Positions 15,670 to 24,194 of a DNA stretch of 64,000 nt are shown here, piece by piece. The position numbers and the translations under genes were made by a program. Below the pieces are notes generated by a model. It did not search any database, was not told where the DNA came from, and worked only from the letters and a program-made list of their open reading frames with translations. The stretch is from Photobacterium gaetbulicola Gung47 (GTDB lineage Bacteria; Pseudomonadota; Gammaproteobacteria; Enterobacterales; Vibrionaceae). Position 1 is the first letter of the stretch, and each line of letters begins with the position of its first letter. The stretch spans positions 3,224,001 through 3,288,000 of the forward strand of contig CP005974.1 of the NCBI GenBank assembly GCA_000940995.1, written 5' to 3'.

Positions 15670-16869
15670 TTAATTTAAAAAAAGCTTTTCTAGAATAGAC
15701 TGAGAAGCTGTTCCTTTATCAGTCAAACAAAACTTATTATAAAAGGCTTCGTTGTAATTCAGCTCTCCGCTGAGTCCTTTCTCTATTTTATTTTCTAGCT
15801 CTGATTGCTCAATAACAATAGGGCCAGGGCTAAGCTCTAACAAGTCAAAATAAAAGCCACGCAATACATCTTTATATTTATCAAGATCATATGTATAAAG
15901 TATCACTGGCTTTTTCAAGATTGAATAGTCAAACATTGTTGACGAATAATCCGTTATCATTACATCAGAAATAATGTATAGCTCTTGGATGTCTGGGTAG
16001 TTAGACACATCAAAAGCAAAATCCTCAACACCAGTAAGATCGATATTTTCTGCAATTAGATAATGCATTCTCAGCAGAATGACAGCGTCGCTACCAAACT
16101 TATCTTTTAGGCTTTTGAGATCCATTTTCAAGTTAAAGCCATAATCCTTAGATGCTTTCTTCTGATCGTCTCTCCAAGTTGGACAGTAGAGAATTACTTT
16201 TTTAGTATCGTCAAGCTTAAGATCTTTTTTAATCTTAGCAATGTCGTTTTCAGTATGATTAATTAGAATATCATTCCTTGGATAACCATACTCTAGGATT
16301 ATGTCTTTATCTACACCAAATGCAGACGGAAAAACCTTTGAGGAAAAACTATTTGCAGAAACAAGATAATCCCATCTTTGCGCATTTTTATAAAAGTTAT
16401 GCTTATAGTTGGCTGTGGCAAAATAAGCAACATCCATATCCAAGCCAAGTTTTTTTAAAGGTGTGCCATGCCATGTTTGCAAATAGACATGCTCTTCTCG
16501 CTTGGTAAACATTGCTGGAATTCTTGCATTAAAGATCCAGTACTTTGATGTCGCCATATAGTAAAAATGCTTAAAGCTCATGTTTTTTACTTTAGTGGCG
16601 TTACCAGGGATCTCTATATTCAAATCATCCACAACCCAGATACACTCTATGTCAGGGTATTTTTGCTGGCACTCAAGGTATAAATACTTTGGGCTATCAC
16701 TAAAAGCCTTGCCTGAAAAGCTAGAGAAAATGGCTCTTTTGCCATTTACCGGTAACTTTTTAAAGTAAGAGTATGACTTCTTTGCAATTAGTATTTTAAT
16801 TCTACGCCGAAATATATAAAGCAGGAAAATAACTGCAAAAGAGTTAATAAGTGTTAGAAATTCAGACAT
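15670..16869 (-). CDS. CDP-glycerol glycerophosphotransferase family protein (third of three)
   Basis: This 399-residue TagB/TagF-family protein has an N-terminal membrane helix (about residues 5-20) followed by basic residues, so it is probably anchored to the inner membrane. Catalytic motifs are T-W-H-G-T-P-L-K-K-L-G near residue 135 and I-T-D-Y-S-S-T-M-F-D near residue 305. It is the first gene of the leftward AT-rich operon, which continues into the TagE-like enzyme, the second glycerophosphotransferase, tagD and the six-helix protein. A good sigma-70 promoter lies at 16909-16937, giving this operon its own start independent of mlaA upstream. Confidence 0.9.
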   Translation of the reverse strand: MSEFLTLINSFAVIFLLYIFRRRIKILIAKKSYSYFKKLPVNGKRAIFSSFSGKAFSDSPKYLYLECQQKYPDIECIWVVDDLNIEIPGNATKVKNMSFKHFYYMATSKYWIFNARIPAMFTKREEHVYLQTWHGTPLKKLGLDMDVAYFATANYKHNFYKNAQRWDYLVSANSFSSKVFPSAFGVDKDIILEYGYPRNDILINHTENDIAKIKKDLKLDDTKKVILYCPTWRDDQKKASKDYGFNLKMDLKSLKDKFGSDAVILLRMHYLIAENIDLTGVEDFAFDVSNYPDIQELYIISDVMITDYSSTMFDYSILKKPVILYTYDLDKYKDVLRGFYFDLLELSPGPIVIEQSELENKIEKGLSGELNYNEAFYNKFCLTDKGTASQSILEKLFLN

Positions 16870-16908
16870 TTAATATTAGTATTCCATTTTTAAAGTACAG
16901 CTTTTTTA

Positions 16909-16937
16909 ATTATAACTACCTATGATTTGCTTGTATA
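16909..16937 (-). promoter_or_regulatory. Sigma-70 type promoter for the glycerol-phosphate cluster
   Basis: On the minus strand TATACA (16937-16932) and a perfect TATAAT (16914-16909) are separated by 17 bases. The start point would be near 16902, giving a leader of about 33 bases. It lies in the 78-base gap between mlaA and the first cluster gene. Confidence 0.55.
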
Positions 16938-16947
16938 GCAGCAGTTA

Positions 16948-17976
16948 TCACTGCCCATCAATCTCATCCATAAAATCATCCAGATACGCGTCGTCTTGCT
17001 GCTCTGGCAGCTCGACGTTGCCGCCACTGGCGCGGAAGTTTTTGTTCTGGATGTAGGCATCACGGGTGAAGATGTAGGCATCTGGCGAGTCCTTCAGGAT
17101 AGCTTCTTGCTTGACCAGTGCCGCCCGGTCTTCCATCCCTTCAAACGCCCACTTACCCAAGCTCTGCCAGAAGTTCAACGCACTTAATGGCAAGTACAAT
17201 CCGTCTACAATATCACCGGCACCTTCGCGCAATGTCAGCGGACCGTAAACCGGGAACATGAAATAAGGGCCGTTGGAGACGCCGTATTTACCCAGAGTGT
17301 CACCGAACTGTTTGTCGACCGGCTTGCGAATATCCGCCGCGGAGGCGATGTCGATCAAGCCGAGCAAACCAAAGGTGGAGTTGATCCAAAAACGGTTGAA
17401 ATGGCGCACGGCCTCTTCGCCGTTGAGCATCAGGGCACTGTTGACCATGCTGGCTGGCTCATCGAGGTTGGCCAGGAAGTTCCTGATCCCCGTCCGGATG
17501 AATGAAGGCGTGTAGTCGACGTACGCCAGTGAGATCGGCCTGGCCAAATAAGGGTCCAAGTAGTCGTAGTTCAAGTTCCACATCGCGCGGTTGAAGCCTT
17601 CGAACGGATCATACACACCCGGTACCGAATACTCCCCACCACCCTGCTCGACTTCTTCCAGCACGGCGGCGAGATCGTCGTCATAGTCTTCATCGTCATC
17701 GCCGAATCCTTCAATACCGTCGGCTTGGGCCGTGACACTCTCGCTATCTCCGACACCGCCTGCAGCATCTGTATCGACAGCATCTGTATCGACAGCATCT
17801 ATATCGACAGCATCCGTATCGAGAGCCGCGAGGTCTCCCCCTTGCTCCACCGCGGAGGCTGACGGCTCAACAAGCGTCACATCCGGTGATGATTGCTCCG
17901 CAGGCGACTGGGCACACGCTGTCAGTGTCAATGAAATCGCGATAGCGAGTAGGTGTTTGTTCAATGTTGTATCCAT
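16948..17976 (-). CDS. mlaA: MlaA/VacJ family outer-membrane lipoprotein with acidic extension
   Basis: MlaA removes misplaced phospholipids from the outer leaflet of the outer membrane and passes them to the Mla transport system. This 342-residue precursor has a lipoprotein signal ending L-T-A-C (Cys21). About 90 acidic, low-complexity residues follow, including four D-x-D-A-V/A pentads (about 51-71) encoded by tandem 15-base repeats. The MlaA domain begins near residue 120 with Y-D-P-F-E-G-F-N-R-A-M-W-N and contains the F-P-V-Y-G-P segment. Typical MlaA proteins are about 250 residues, so the linker is an unusual addition. It stands between the ccm terminator and the AT-rich sugar cluster. 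Core domain assignment is secure. Confidence 0.9.
   Translation of the reverse strand: MDTTLNKHLLAIAISLTLTACAQSPAEQSSPDVTLVEPSASAVEQGGDLAALDTDAVDIDAVDTDAVDTDAAGGVGDSESVTAQADGIEGFGDDDEDYDDDLAAVLEEVEQGGGEYSVPGVYDPFEGFNRAMWNLNYDYLDPYLARPISLAYVDYTPSFIRTGIRNFLANLDEPASMVNSALMLNGEEAVRHFNRFWINSTFGLLGLIDIASAADIRKPVDKQFGDTLGKYGVSNGPYFMFPVYGPLTLREGAGDIVDGLYLPLSALNFWQSLGKWAFEGMEDRAALVKQEAILKDSPDAYIFTRDAYIQNKNFRASGGNVELPEQQDDAYLDDFMDEIDGQ
17765..17824. repeat. Four tandem 15-bp repeats inside mlaA
   Basis: The unit GCATCTGTATCGACA occurs four times head to tail, with one or two mismatches in copies three and four. It encodes the acidic pentads of the MlaA linker. Since 15 is a multiple of three, gain or loss of units would keep the reading frame and only change linker length. 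Confidence 0.9.
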
Positions 17977-18107
17977 GGCATATCTGGCTAAAACGCGCTA
18001 AATGGTAATATCAGCGAACTCAAACATCTAGCACTTTTGTGCTAGCTGATTAAGCATCCAGTAAAAAAGCATCGCTAACAATTTTGCGATACTCTTTTGT
18101 TTATAGC

Positions 18108-18147
18108 CCAAAAAATAACAGGCCAGATACTAATAGTATCTGGCCTG
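18108..18147 (-). terminator. Terminator of the ccm operon
   Basis: Read on the minus strand, CAGGCCAGATAC and GTATCTGGCCTG form a perfect 12-base-pair stem (18147-18136 with 18130-18119) and a five-base loop, followed by TTATTTTTT. It lies 34 bases after the ccmI stop. Confidence 0.9.
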
Positions 18148-18180
18148 CTTCATCTCTACCACGTCAAGTGGCCGATTTTA

Positions 18181-19389
18181 TTAATATTTTGTGTTTATCA
18201 CGACATTTGTCGAGCCACCTAACGGAATGATGTCGCTTTGGCCGTACCAGTCGCCTTTACGGGTAGTGACATTACCGTCGGTGTCGATACGGGCCTTGAT
18301 GATCATGTCCTGCAGCGAGGTCATCGGGCGCTCAGGGATCATGCTGTCATTGTCGTCCAATGTCAGGCTGATCGGGAACGACGACAGCGGTACGCGGCGT
18401 GCGGCCACCGGCATCGGTGCACCGTCTGCTGAATGAACCGAGATGATCACCAAGCCTTGCTCCGGCAACTCCACGTTCGGATCCAGCTCAACCGTTACCG
18501 ACACCGATGTGGCAGTGTTGTTGCTGCGCTCCAGCTGAGACTGGGCACGGGCAATACTGCGATCAAGCATGTCAGCACGCGGATCATCGGCACCGATCAC
18601 CTGCTTCATCATGTTCCAGTAGTTGATGGCCTGCTGGAAGTTGCCAGCTTCAAAGGCATCAAATGCCAATAGCGACAGGGCACGAATGTTGGTGTGATCG
18701 ACACGCAGGACGCTGCGAAGCAGCAGACGAGCACGCTCGCTCTGCGCTGGATCGCCAATCATCATCAGGGTCTGGCCATAGCTCAGCATCACTTCCGGGT
18801 TGCTTGGGTCAAGGCGGTAAGCGCGAGCCATCGCATCCTGGGCCGTTTCAGCATCGCGGTTGGCCATGCCGATGCGGCCTAGCAGCAACCAGCCGGTCGC
18901 ATCGTTGGGCTCGCTGTGCAGGCGGGTACGCAGTGCCAGTGTCAAGTCATCCATTTCCTGATCGCTGAGCGGGTTAGACTCGTCCATCAGGCGCTGGGAC
19001 AGCTCCGGCAGGCGGGCAACCGTGTCATTCCAAGCCTGGACTTTATCCAAGCTACCGACCTTCATGTACATGCCAAAGCTAACACCAACCAACACAATCA
19101 ACCCCGGAATAAGCATTGCGGTGCTTACCGGCGTTTTCTTCTGTTCAGTACCGGCAGGAACATCGTCGAGCAATGACTGCTGAAGCTCAACCACCAGCTC
19201 GTCTTTATTTTCGACCAGCCCTTCGCTGCTTTCTTCCTTCAGCTCGTCCATGCGATCTTTGAAGAACGCTTTGTTCAGCTCATCGCGGCTTGCCACTTCA
19301 TCCTGCTCTTTGCCTTTGTACATAGGCACGACAAAAATGACCATCGCAACCAGCACCAAGAGGGCGGAAATTACCCAAAACATCGTCAT
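18181..19389 (-). CDS. ccmI: Cytochrome c biogenesis protein CcmI (TPR)
   Basis: This 402-residue protein has two membrane helices (about residues 5-22 and 91-110) flanking a cytoplasmic segment, then a periplasmic region with tetratricopeptide repeats (about 150-270), e.g. N-D-A-T-G-W-L-L-L-G-R-I. CcmI holds apocytochrome c and hands it to the CcmF/H haem ligation complex. It is the last gene of the operon. The start codon overlaps the ccmH stop by one base (TAATG). The C-terminal domain of about 110 residues matches the extended CcmI of vibrios and pseudomonads. Confidence 0.92.
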   Translation of the reverse strand: MTMFWVISALLVLVAMVIFVVPMYKGKEQDEVASRDELNKAFFKDRMDELKEESSEGLVENKDELVVELQQSLLDDVPAGTEQKKTPVSTAMLIPGLIVLVGVSFGMYMKVGSLDKVQAWNDTVARLPELSQRLMDESNPLSDQEMDDLTLALRTRLHSEPNDATGWLLLGRIGMANRDAETAQDAMARAYRLDPSNPEVMLSYGQTLMMIGDPAQSERARLLLRSVLRVDHTNIRALSLLAFDAFEAGNFQQAINYWNMMKQVIGADDPRADMLDRSIARAQSQLERSNNTATSVSVTVELDPNVELPEQGLVIISVHSADGAPMPVAARRVPLSSFPISLTLDDNDSMIPERPMTSLQDMIIKARIDTDGNVTTRKGDWYGQSDIIPLGGSTNVVINTKY

Positions 19390-19949
19390 TATTTCACCTT
19401 ACCGTCTTGGTTTGTCTGCGAAGAGGCTTCGTCGGCCTCGGTACCCATTTCGGCCATCAGTGCCTGCAAACGGGCTTGCTCTTGCGTGTCCAACTCTGAG
19501 TTAGTCACTTTTTCCGTACTTTTTCGCGAACGCATCACCAAGATGGTAAAGCCGACAACGATAAAGAACAGCGGGCCAAGCCACAGGATCAGGGTTGATG
19601 CCATCACAGGCGGGTTGTATGTCACAAAGTTGCCGTAGCGGGCAATCATGTAATCCACAACATCCTGCTTGCTCTTGCCTTCCTGCAGCAGCTCGTAGGT
19701 TTTCTGGCGCATATCCTGCGCCAAGGCCGCATTCGAATCAGCAATGTTGTTGTTCTGACACTTAGGGCAGCGCAGCGTGGCAGCCAGCTCCTGGAAGTCC
19801 TTCTCCTGCTGCGGAGAATCGAACTCGTAAACATCAATCGACGCCAGCGCCGGTGCCGGCGCGGTAACCAAAGCGGCACCGGTCAGCACCATAGCCATCG
19901 CGAAAAGCGGACCGGTGAACAAGCGGGTCATTCGACGAGAAATCATCAT
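19389..19949 (-). CDS. ccmH: Cytochrome c maturation protein CcmH
   Basis: This 186-residue inner-membrane thiol oxidoreductase has a signal/anchor helix, a periplasmic three-helix domain with the L-R-C-P-K-C-Q motif (C-x2-C), and a second membrane helix near residues 120-140. It reduces the haem-binding cysteines of apocytochrome c and works with CcmI and CcmF in haem ligation. The start overlaps the ccmG stop by one base. It is the short CcmH form, with the TPR part encoded separately as ccmI, unlike the fused E. coli protein. Confidence 0.94.
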   Translation of the reverse strand: MMISRRMTRLFTGPLFAMAMVLTGAALVTAPAPALASIDVYEFDSPQQEKDFQELAATLRCPKCQNNNIADSNAALAQDMRQKTYELLQEGKSKQDVVDYMIARYGNFVTYNPPVMASTLILWLGPLFFIVVGFTILVMRSRKSTEKVTNSELDTQEQARLQALMAEMGTEADEASSQTNQDGKVK

Positions 19950-20503
19950 TATCCCTGCGCCTCCTCAATCAGCGCTTCGTACATCGGTTTCAATGTCTCG
20001 TTCCAGTTACGGTCGTTGACATCACCGACATGGCGATAGCGAATAATACCGTTAGCATCAATCAGGAAGGTTTCCGGCGCGCCGTAGACGCCCAGATCCA
20101 TCCCCAGCATTCCGTTACCGTCAAACAGGCTGTGCAGGTAAGGGTTACCCAACTCGTTGAGCCAGCGTACCGCTTTCAGGCGCTCGTCCTTGTAGTTAAG
20201 GCCGATGATCTTGACGCCTTCGCTGGCCAGCTGGTTCAGGTAAGTGTGCTCGGCATAACAGGTCGGACACCAGGTCGCCCACACGTTAAGCAGCAGCGGC
20301 TCACCCATGAAGATGTCCTGTTCGTACAGCTTGCCGGCTTCCACCAAATCTTCGAGCTTGAATTGCGGGACCGGCTTGCCCACCAGCACCGATTCCAATT
20401 TGGTTGGATCATCGCCGTCAGCGTTACGGCTGAGCTGGATCATGAACATCACGACCAGCCCCATAAACAGCACCAGTGGAATAAAAAGTAACTTCTTGTT
20501 CAT
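19949..20503 (-). CDS. ccmG: Thiol:disulfide interchange protein CcmG/DsbE
   Basis: This 184-residue membrane-anchored thioredoxin-fold protein has an N-terminal helix (about 5-22) and a periplasmic domain with active site W-A-T-W-C-P-T-C and the G-V-Y-G-A-P-E-T-F segment carrying the cis-proline. It keeps CcmH and apocytochrome c cysteines reduced, drawing electrons from DsbD. Both ends overlap neighbouring genes by one base, so translation of the ccm series is coupled. Confidence 0.94.
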   Translation of the reverse strand: MNKKLLFIPLVLFMGLVVMFMIQLSRNADGDDPTKLESVLVGKPVPQFKLEDLVEAGKLYEQDIFMGEPLLLNVWATWCPTCYAEHTYLNQLASEGVKIIGLNYKDERLKAVRWLNELGNPYLHSLFDGNGMLGMDLGVYGAPETFLIDANGIIRYRHVGDVNDRNWNETLKPMYEALIEEAQG

Positions 20504-22488
20504 CAGTTTGCCTTCGCCTCCTGCTTCGCAACCACAGACTCACCTTTCTCTTCCTTGCGACGGAAACGGTAGCGCTTGTCACTGATAGCAAATGCACCAC
20601 CCAGAGCCATCAAGGCCGAGCCGAACCAAATCCAGTTCACAAACGGCTTGAAGTAGATACGTACCGCCCAAGCACCGTCGGTCAGCTTCTCACCCATCGC
20701 CACATACAGGTCACGGGTTACGCCGCTGTCGATAGCCGCTTCGGTCATCATCGAGCCCGCTACCGAGTAGAAACGCTTCTCGGCATGCAGAGTGGTTACA
20801 CGTTTACCGTTACGGGTAATGTTGAAGTCCGCGATATAACCGTCGTAGTTAGGACCGTCGGCATCACGCAGACCGGCAAAGTGGAAATCGTAGCCTTGAA
20901 CCTGCACCGTCTCGCCCGGCGCCATGCGCACGTCACGCTCGATATCGTAGTTCGATACCAAGGTAATACCGATAACCGATACAGCAAGACCGATATGGCC
21001 CAGTACCATCGCCCAGTGGCTGCGGCCCAGCTTTCCAAGACCTTTCCACAGGGTGTGGCGGTGTGTCGCGCGCTCATACAGCTCAAAGCCGTGCATCACG
21101 ATGATCCACACGGCCATCGACATACCAAGTACCGCCAACGGCTCAAGCACTTCGGTGAACAGCCACACCGACAGGAAAGCAAACGGGACAGTAACCAGAG
21201 CAGAGATGATCATCTGCTTGCTGATATTCGAGACCTTGTCGCGCTTCCAGCGGACCAGCGGGCCGATACCCAGAATGAAGGCAAACGGGATCATCAGCCA
21301 GGTGAACAGGGTGTTGAAGAACGGCACACCAATTGACACCGAGCCCAAACCGATTTGCTTGTGAACCAATGGCAGCAAGGTACCAATCAGTACAACCAGC
21401 AGCGCGGCAACCAATAGCAGGTTGTTCGCCAGTAGCAGGTTCTCGCGCGAGAACAGGGCGTAGTTACCACGGGAGCGGATTTGTGCGCCGCGCAATGCGT
21501 ACAGCAGCAACGAGCCGCCAATAACCACCACCAGGAAGCCGAGGATAAACATGCCTCGCGCCGGATCAGAGGCAAAGGCGTGTACGGATACCAAGACGCC
21601 AGAGCGGACCAGGAAGGTACCCAGCAGGCTCAATGAGAACGCCGAGATCGCCAGCAGTACCGTCCATGCCTTGAACGTGCCGCGCTTTTCGGTCACTGCG
21701 AGCGAGTGCATCAGTGCGGTACCGGCTAGCCATGGCATAAAGGAGGCGTTTTCTACTGGATCCCAGAACCACCAGCCACCCCAGCCAAGCTCGTAGTAAG
21801 CCCACCAAGAGCCCAATGCGATACCCAATGTCAGGAATGCCCATGCCGCAATTGTCCAAGGACGAGACCAGCGCGCCCATGCGGTATCCAAACGGCCTGT
21901 CATTAGCGAGGCAATCGCAAAGGCAAAAGCGACCGAGAAGCCCACATACCCCATGTAGAGCAGCGGCGGGTGAATGATCAGCCCCGGGTCTTGCAGCAGC
22001 GGGTTGAGGTCACGGCCATCAACCGGGAAGAACGGCAGGGTACGCAAGAACGGGTTGGAGGTCGCGATGATAAACAGCAAGAAGCCGATTGCAATCATCC
22101 CCATGACGGACAATACCCGCGCCAGTGATTCCAGCGGCATGCCACGGCTAAACACCGCAACAGCAACGGCCCAACCGGCCTGGATCAGCGCCCAAAGCAG
22201 CAACGAGCCTTCGTGGCCGCCCCATACTGCCGACAAACGGTAGTACCAAGGCAGCAAGGTGTTAGAGTTACTGGCAACATACGCTACCGTAAAATCATTG
22301 CTGTAAAAAGCCCAGCTAAGGATGATAAACGACACTAAAGTCATGCCGAAAATACCGTACGTCAGCGGACGGGCCATTCGCATTAGTGCCTGATTCCCTA
22401 CGGATGCACCGTAGAGAGGATAGATGCTGACCAGGATGGATAATCCTAGTGCAACAATCAGGCTAAAGTTGCCTATTTCTGCAATCAT
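20503..22488 (-). CDS. ccmF: Haem lyase subunit CcmF
   Basis: This 661-residue integral membrane protein with about fifteen helices is the central haem ligase subunit that attaches haem to apocytochrome c with CcmH and CcmI. The tryptophan-rich W-W-D motif is visible as W-G-G-W-W-F-W-D-P-V-E-N near residue 235. The conserved I-I-H-P-P-L-L-Y-M-G-Y and W-G-G-H-E-G-S segments are present. Length equals that of the family. One-base overlaps with ccmE upstream and ccmG downstream mark it as part of the tightly packed operon. Confidence 0.95.
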   Translation of the reverse strand: MIAEIGNFSLIVALGLSILVSIYPLYGASVGNQALMRMARPLTYGIFGMTLVSFIILSWAFYSNDFTVAYVASNSNTLLPWYYRLSAVWGGHEGSLLLWALIQAGWAVAVAVFSRGMPLESLARVLSVMGMIAIGFLLFIIATSNPFLRTLPFFPVDGRDLNPLLQDPGLIIHPPLLYMGYVGFSVAFAFAIASLMTGRLDTAWARWSRPWTIAAWAFLTLGIALGSWWAYYELGWGGWWFWDPVENASFMPWLAGTALMHSLAVTEKRGTFKAWTVLLAISAFSLSLLGTFLVRSGVLVSVHAFASDPARGMFILGFLVVVIGGSLLLYALRGAQIRSRGNYALFSRENLLLANNLLLVAALLVVLIGTLLPLVHKQIGLGSVSIGVPFFNTLFTWLMIPFAFILGIGPLVRWKRDKVSNISKQMIISALVTVPFAFLSVWLFTEVLEPLAVLGMSMAVWIIVMHGFELYERATHRHTLWKGLGKLGRSHWAMVLGHIGLAVSVIGITLVSNYDIERDVRMAPGETVQVQGYDFHFAGLRDADGPNYDGYIADFNITRNGKRVTTLHAEKRFYSVAGSMMTEAAIDSGVTRDLYVAMGEKLTDGAWAVRIYFKPFVNWIWFGSALMALGGAFAISDKRYRFRRKEEKGESVVAKQEAKAN

Positions 22489-22973
22489 TATTGAGCACTA
22501 CCCTGTAGTTGTTCTTCGGTATACTGAAGCGGGGCGTGGGTACGCTCCATTGCCTCTGCTACTTCAGGTGGCAAATACTCTTCATCGTGCTTCGCCAATA
22601 CTTCATGAGCATGGATAGTCGTCGCATTTACCAATTCACCCTGAGCCACGATACCCTGCCCTTCGCGGAATAGATCCGGCAAGATACCATCGTATTTAAT
22701 CGTTACTGCCGGGCCAACATCAGCCACATCAAAGGTTACTTGCAAAGACTGGGGATCACGAACTACGGAGCCTTCCACAACCATACCGCCAATCCGCAAG
22801 CGCTGTCCGATTTCTGGTTTAGAACCATCTTTCTTGCCGTGGACAAGCTCAGTAGGGGTATAGAAAAGATCCATATTCTGGTTCAATGCATACAGCAGCA
22901 ATCCGACAGTTGCACCGAGGCCAACCACCAACGCCAATACCAACGTCAGGCGCTTTTTACGTCTCGGGTTCAT
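22488..22973 (-). CDS. ccmE: Haem chaperone CcmE
   Basis: This 161-residue periplasmic haem chaperone has an N-terminal membrane anchor (about 9-29) and a beta-barrel domain. Haem is bound covalently by the histidine of L-A-K-H-D-E-E-Y (His129), with the downstream tyrosine at 133. CcmE receives haem from CcmABCD and delivers it to CcmF. It overlaps ccmD by four bases and ccmF by one base. All expected key residues are present. Confidence 0.95.
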   Translation of the reverse strand: MNPRRKKRLTLVLALVVGLGATVGLLLYALNQNMDLFYTPTELVHGKKDGSKPEIGQRLRIGGMVVEGSVVRDPQSLQVTFDVADVGPAVTIKYDGILPDLFREGQGIVAQGELVNATTIHAHEVLAKHDEEYLPPEVAEAMERTHAPLQYTEEQLQGSAQ

Positions 22974-23176
22974 AATGTGTTCTCCAGTTTTTCAGCTTCT
23001 TTAATACGCTTTTCACGCGCAATCTTGTTCTTGATCTCTGCTGCCAGGCGACGCTTGGTGCTCAAGCTCGAAACAATCAACCACAGCAAGGCCGCAAAAG
23101 AAATACCGTAGGCACTCCAGACATACGAGGCATAGCCTCCCATCGCCAAAAAGTCACTAAAAGAGTCAAAATGCAT
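22970..23176 (-). CDS. ccmD: Haem exporter protein CcmD
   Basis: This 68-residue protein has one membrane helix (about residues 17-38) and a charged, coiled C-terminal tail rich in Lys, Arg and Glu. It helps release holo-CcmE from the CcmABC complex. The short M-G-G-Y-A-S-Y-V-W segment is typical of CcmD. It starts seven bases after ccmC and overlaps ccmE by four bases. Confidence 0.9.
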   Translation of the reverse strand: MHFDSFSDFLAMGGYASYVWSAYGISFAALLWLIVSSLSTKRRLAAEIKNKIAREKRIKEAEKLENTL

Positions 23177-23183
23177 AATGGCC

Positions 23184-23927
23184 TCACTTCATCAGGGCAC
23201 GCACCCAAGGGCGGTGACTTTCACGGGCAACAATTTCATTGCGCAAACGGATCATGGTCAGCGCACCAAAGAAACAAGCAAAACCAAGAAGGTTAAGTAG
23301 CAGAGGCCACAACATGGATGTTGCGATAGACGGTTTTGCAAATTTAGTGATCGTCGCACCCTGGTGCAACGTGTTCCACCACTCTACCGAGAAGTGGATG
23401 ATAGGTAGGTTGATCACGCCAACAATCGCCAGAATACCGGCCGCTTTGCCCGCCGTTTTCTGATCGTCAAAGGCATTGTACAAGGCAATCACGCCCAGGT
23501 AGAGGAATAGCAGAATCAACTCGGAGGTCAGGCGTGCATCCCATACCCACCAGGCACCCCACATCGGTTTACCCCAGATAGCACCGGTCAGCAGAGCGAT
23601 CACGGTGAATACGGCGCCAATGGGTGCCATTGCCAATGCTGCCATGTTGGATAGGCGAATTTGCCACACCAAGCCGATAAAGGCGGCAATGGCCATCGAC
23701 ATGTACGCGCCCATCGACCATATCGCCGCCGGCACATGCAGGTAAATGATTCGGAAACTATCGCCCTGCTGGTAATCGGATGGGGCAAACATCAACCCCC
23801 AGACCGTACCGATCAGGATGGATAACAAAGCAATGACGGAAAACCAAGGCAATAGCGTACCGCACAGACGGTAACAGTTCTCAGCTTTCGCGTATGGGTG
23901 TAACCACTTCCACATAATTTTGCTCAA
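23184..23927 (-). CDS. ccmC: Haem transporter/loader CcmC
   Basis: This 247-residue inner-membrane protein with six helices belongs to the haem handling protein family and contains the tryptophan-rich W-G-A-W-W-V-W-D motif near residue 128. It attaches haem to CcmE. It is separated from ccmB by 267 bases, the only large gap in an otherwise overlapping operon, so it may have its own promoter or a processed leader. Length and motifs are typical. Confidence 0.94.
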   Translation of the reverse strand: MSKIMWKWLHPYAKAENCYRLCGTLLPWFSVIALLSILIGTVWGLMFAPSDYQQGDSFRIIYLHVPAAIWSMGAYMSMAIAAFIGLVWQIRLSNMAALAMAPIGAVFTVIALLTGAIWGKPMWGAWWVWDARLTSELILLFLYLGVIALYNAFDDQKTAGKAAGILAIVGVINLPIIHFSVEWWNTLHQGATITKFAKPSIATSMLWPLLLNLLGFACFFGALTMIRLRNEIVARESHRPWVRALMK

Positions 23928-24194
23928 CTCATCTAATAAGAATAATTACGTTGCCAAACAGCGTATAGCTCAAACACTCTGTCTAGCATCATCAAAAAGA
24001 CTGTTTTTTTATCTTGACGACTATGCACCTTGGATAAGGTCAGAACCCCCCTCATCATCCAAAATGTCATCCCGACATAAATACCCCCGAAGAGGTATTG
24101 CGCCAGATATCGTCTGCTTCCTTGTTCTTGCTCAAAATTGTCTCATGAGATCGATTCTCATGAGAAAGTACAAACACTAGTTAATTGTAATCAG
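23928..24194. other. Long ccmB-ccmC intergenic region with hairpin
   Basis: These 267 bases hold no acceptable gene. The most notable structure is a perfect hairpin at 24141-24165. A second, weaker inverted repeat surrounds 24080-24099 (aatacc/ggtatt). This is long for a space inside a ccm operon, so a promoter, an RNA processing site or a small RNA is possible. I could not identify a convincing -35/-10 pair for ccmC. Confidence 0.5.
24141..24165. repeat. Palindromic hairpin between ccmB and ccmC
   Basis: TCTCATGAGA, itself a palindrome, occurs at 24141-24150 and again at 24156-24165, separated by five bases. As RNA this gives a ten-base-pair stem with a five-base loop on either strand. In the ccm direction (minus) it is followed by CAATTTTGAG, too weak a U-tract for a standard terminator. 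It could equally be a protein-binding double palindrome. Confidence 0.7.

Noticed and set aside
23920..24180. 86-codon plus-strand ORF covering the ccmB-ccmC gap
   Set aside because: It starts inside ccmC antisense sequence, has no ribosome binding site and an unlikely composition.
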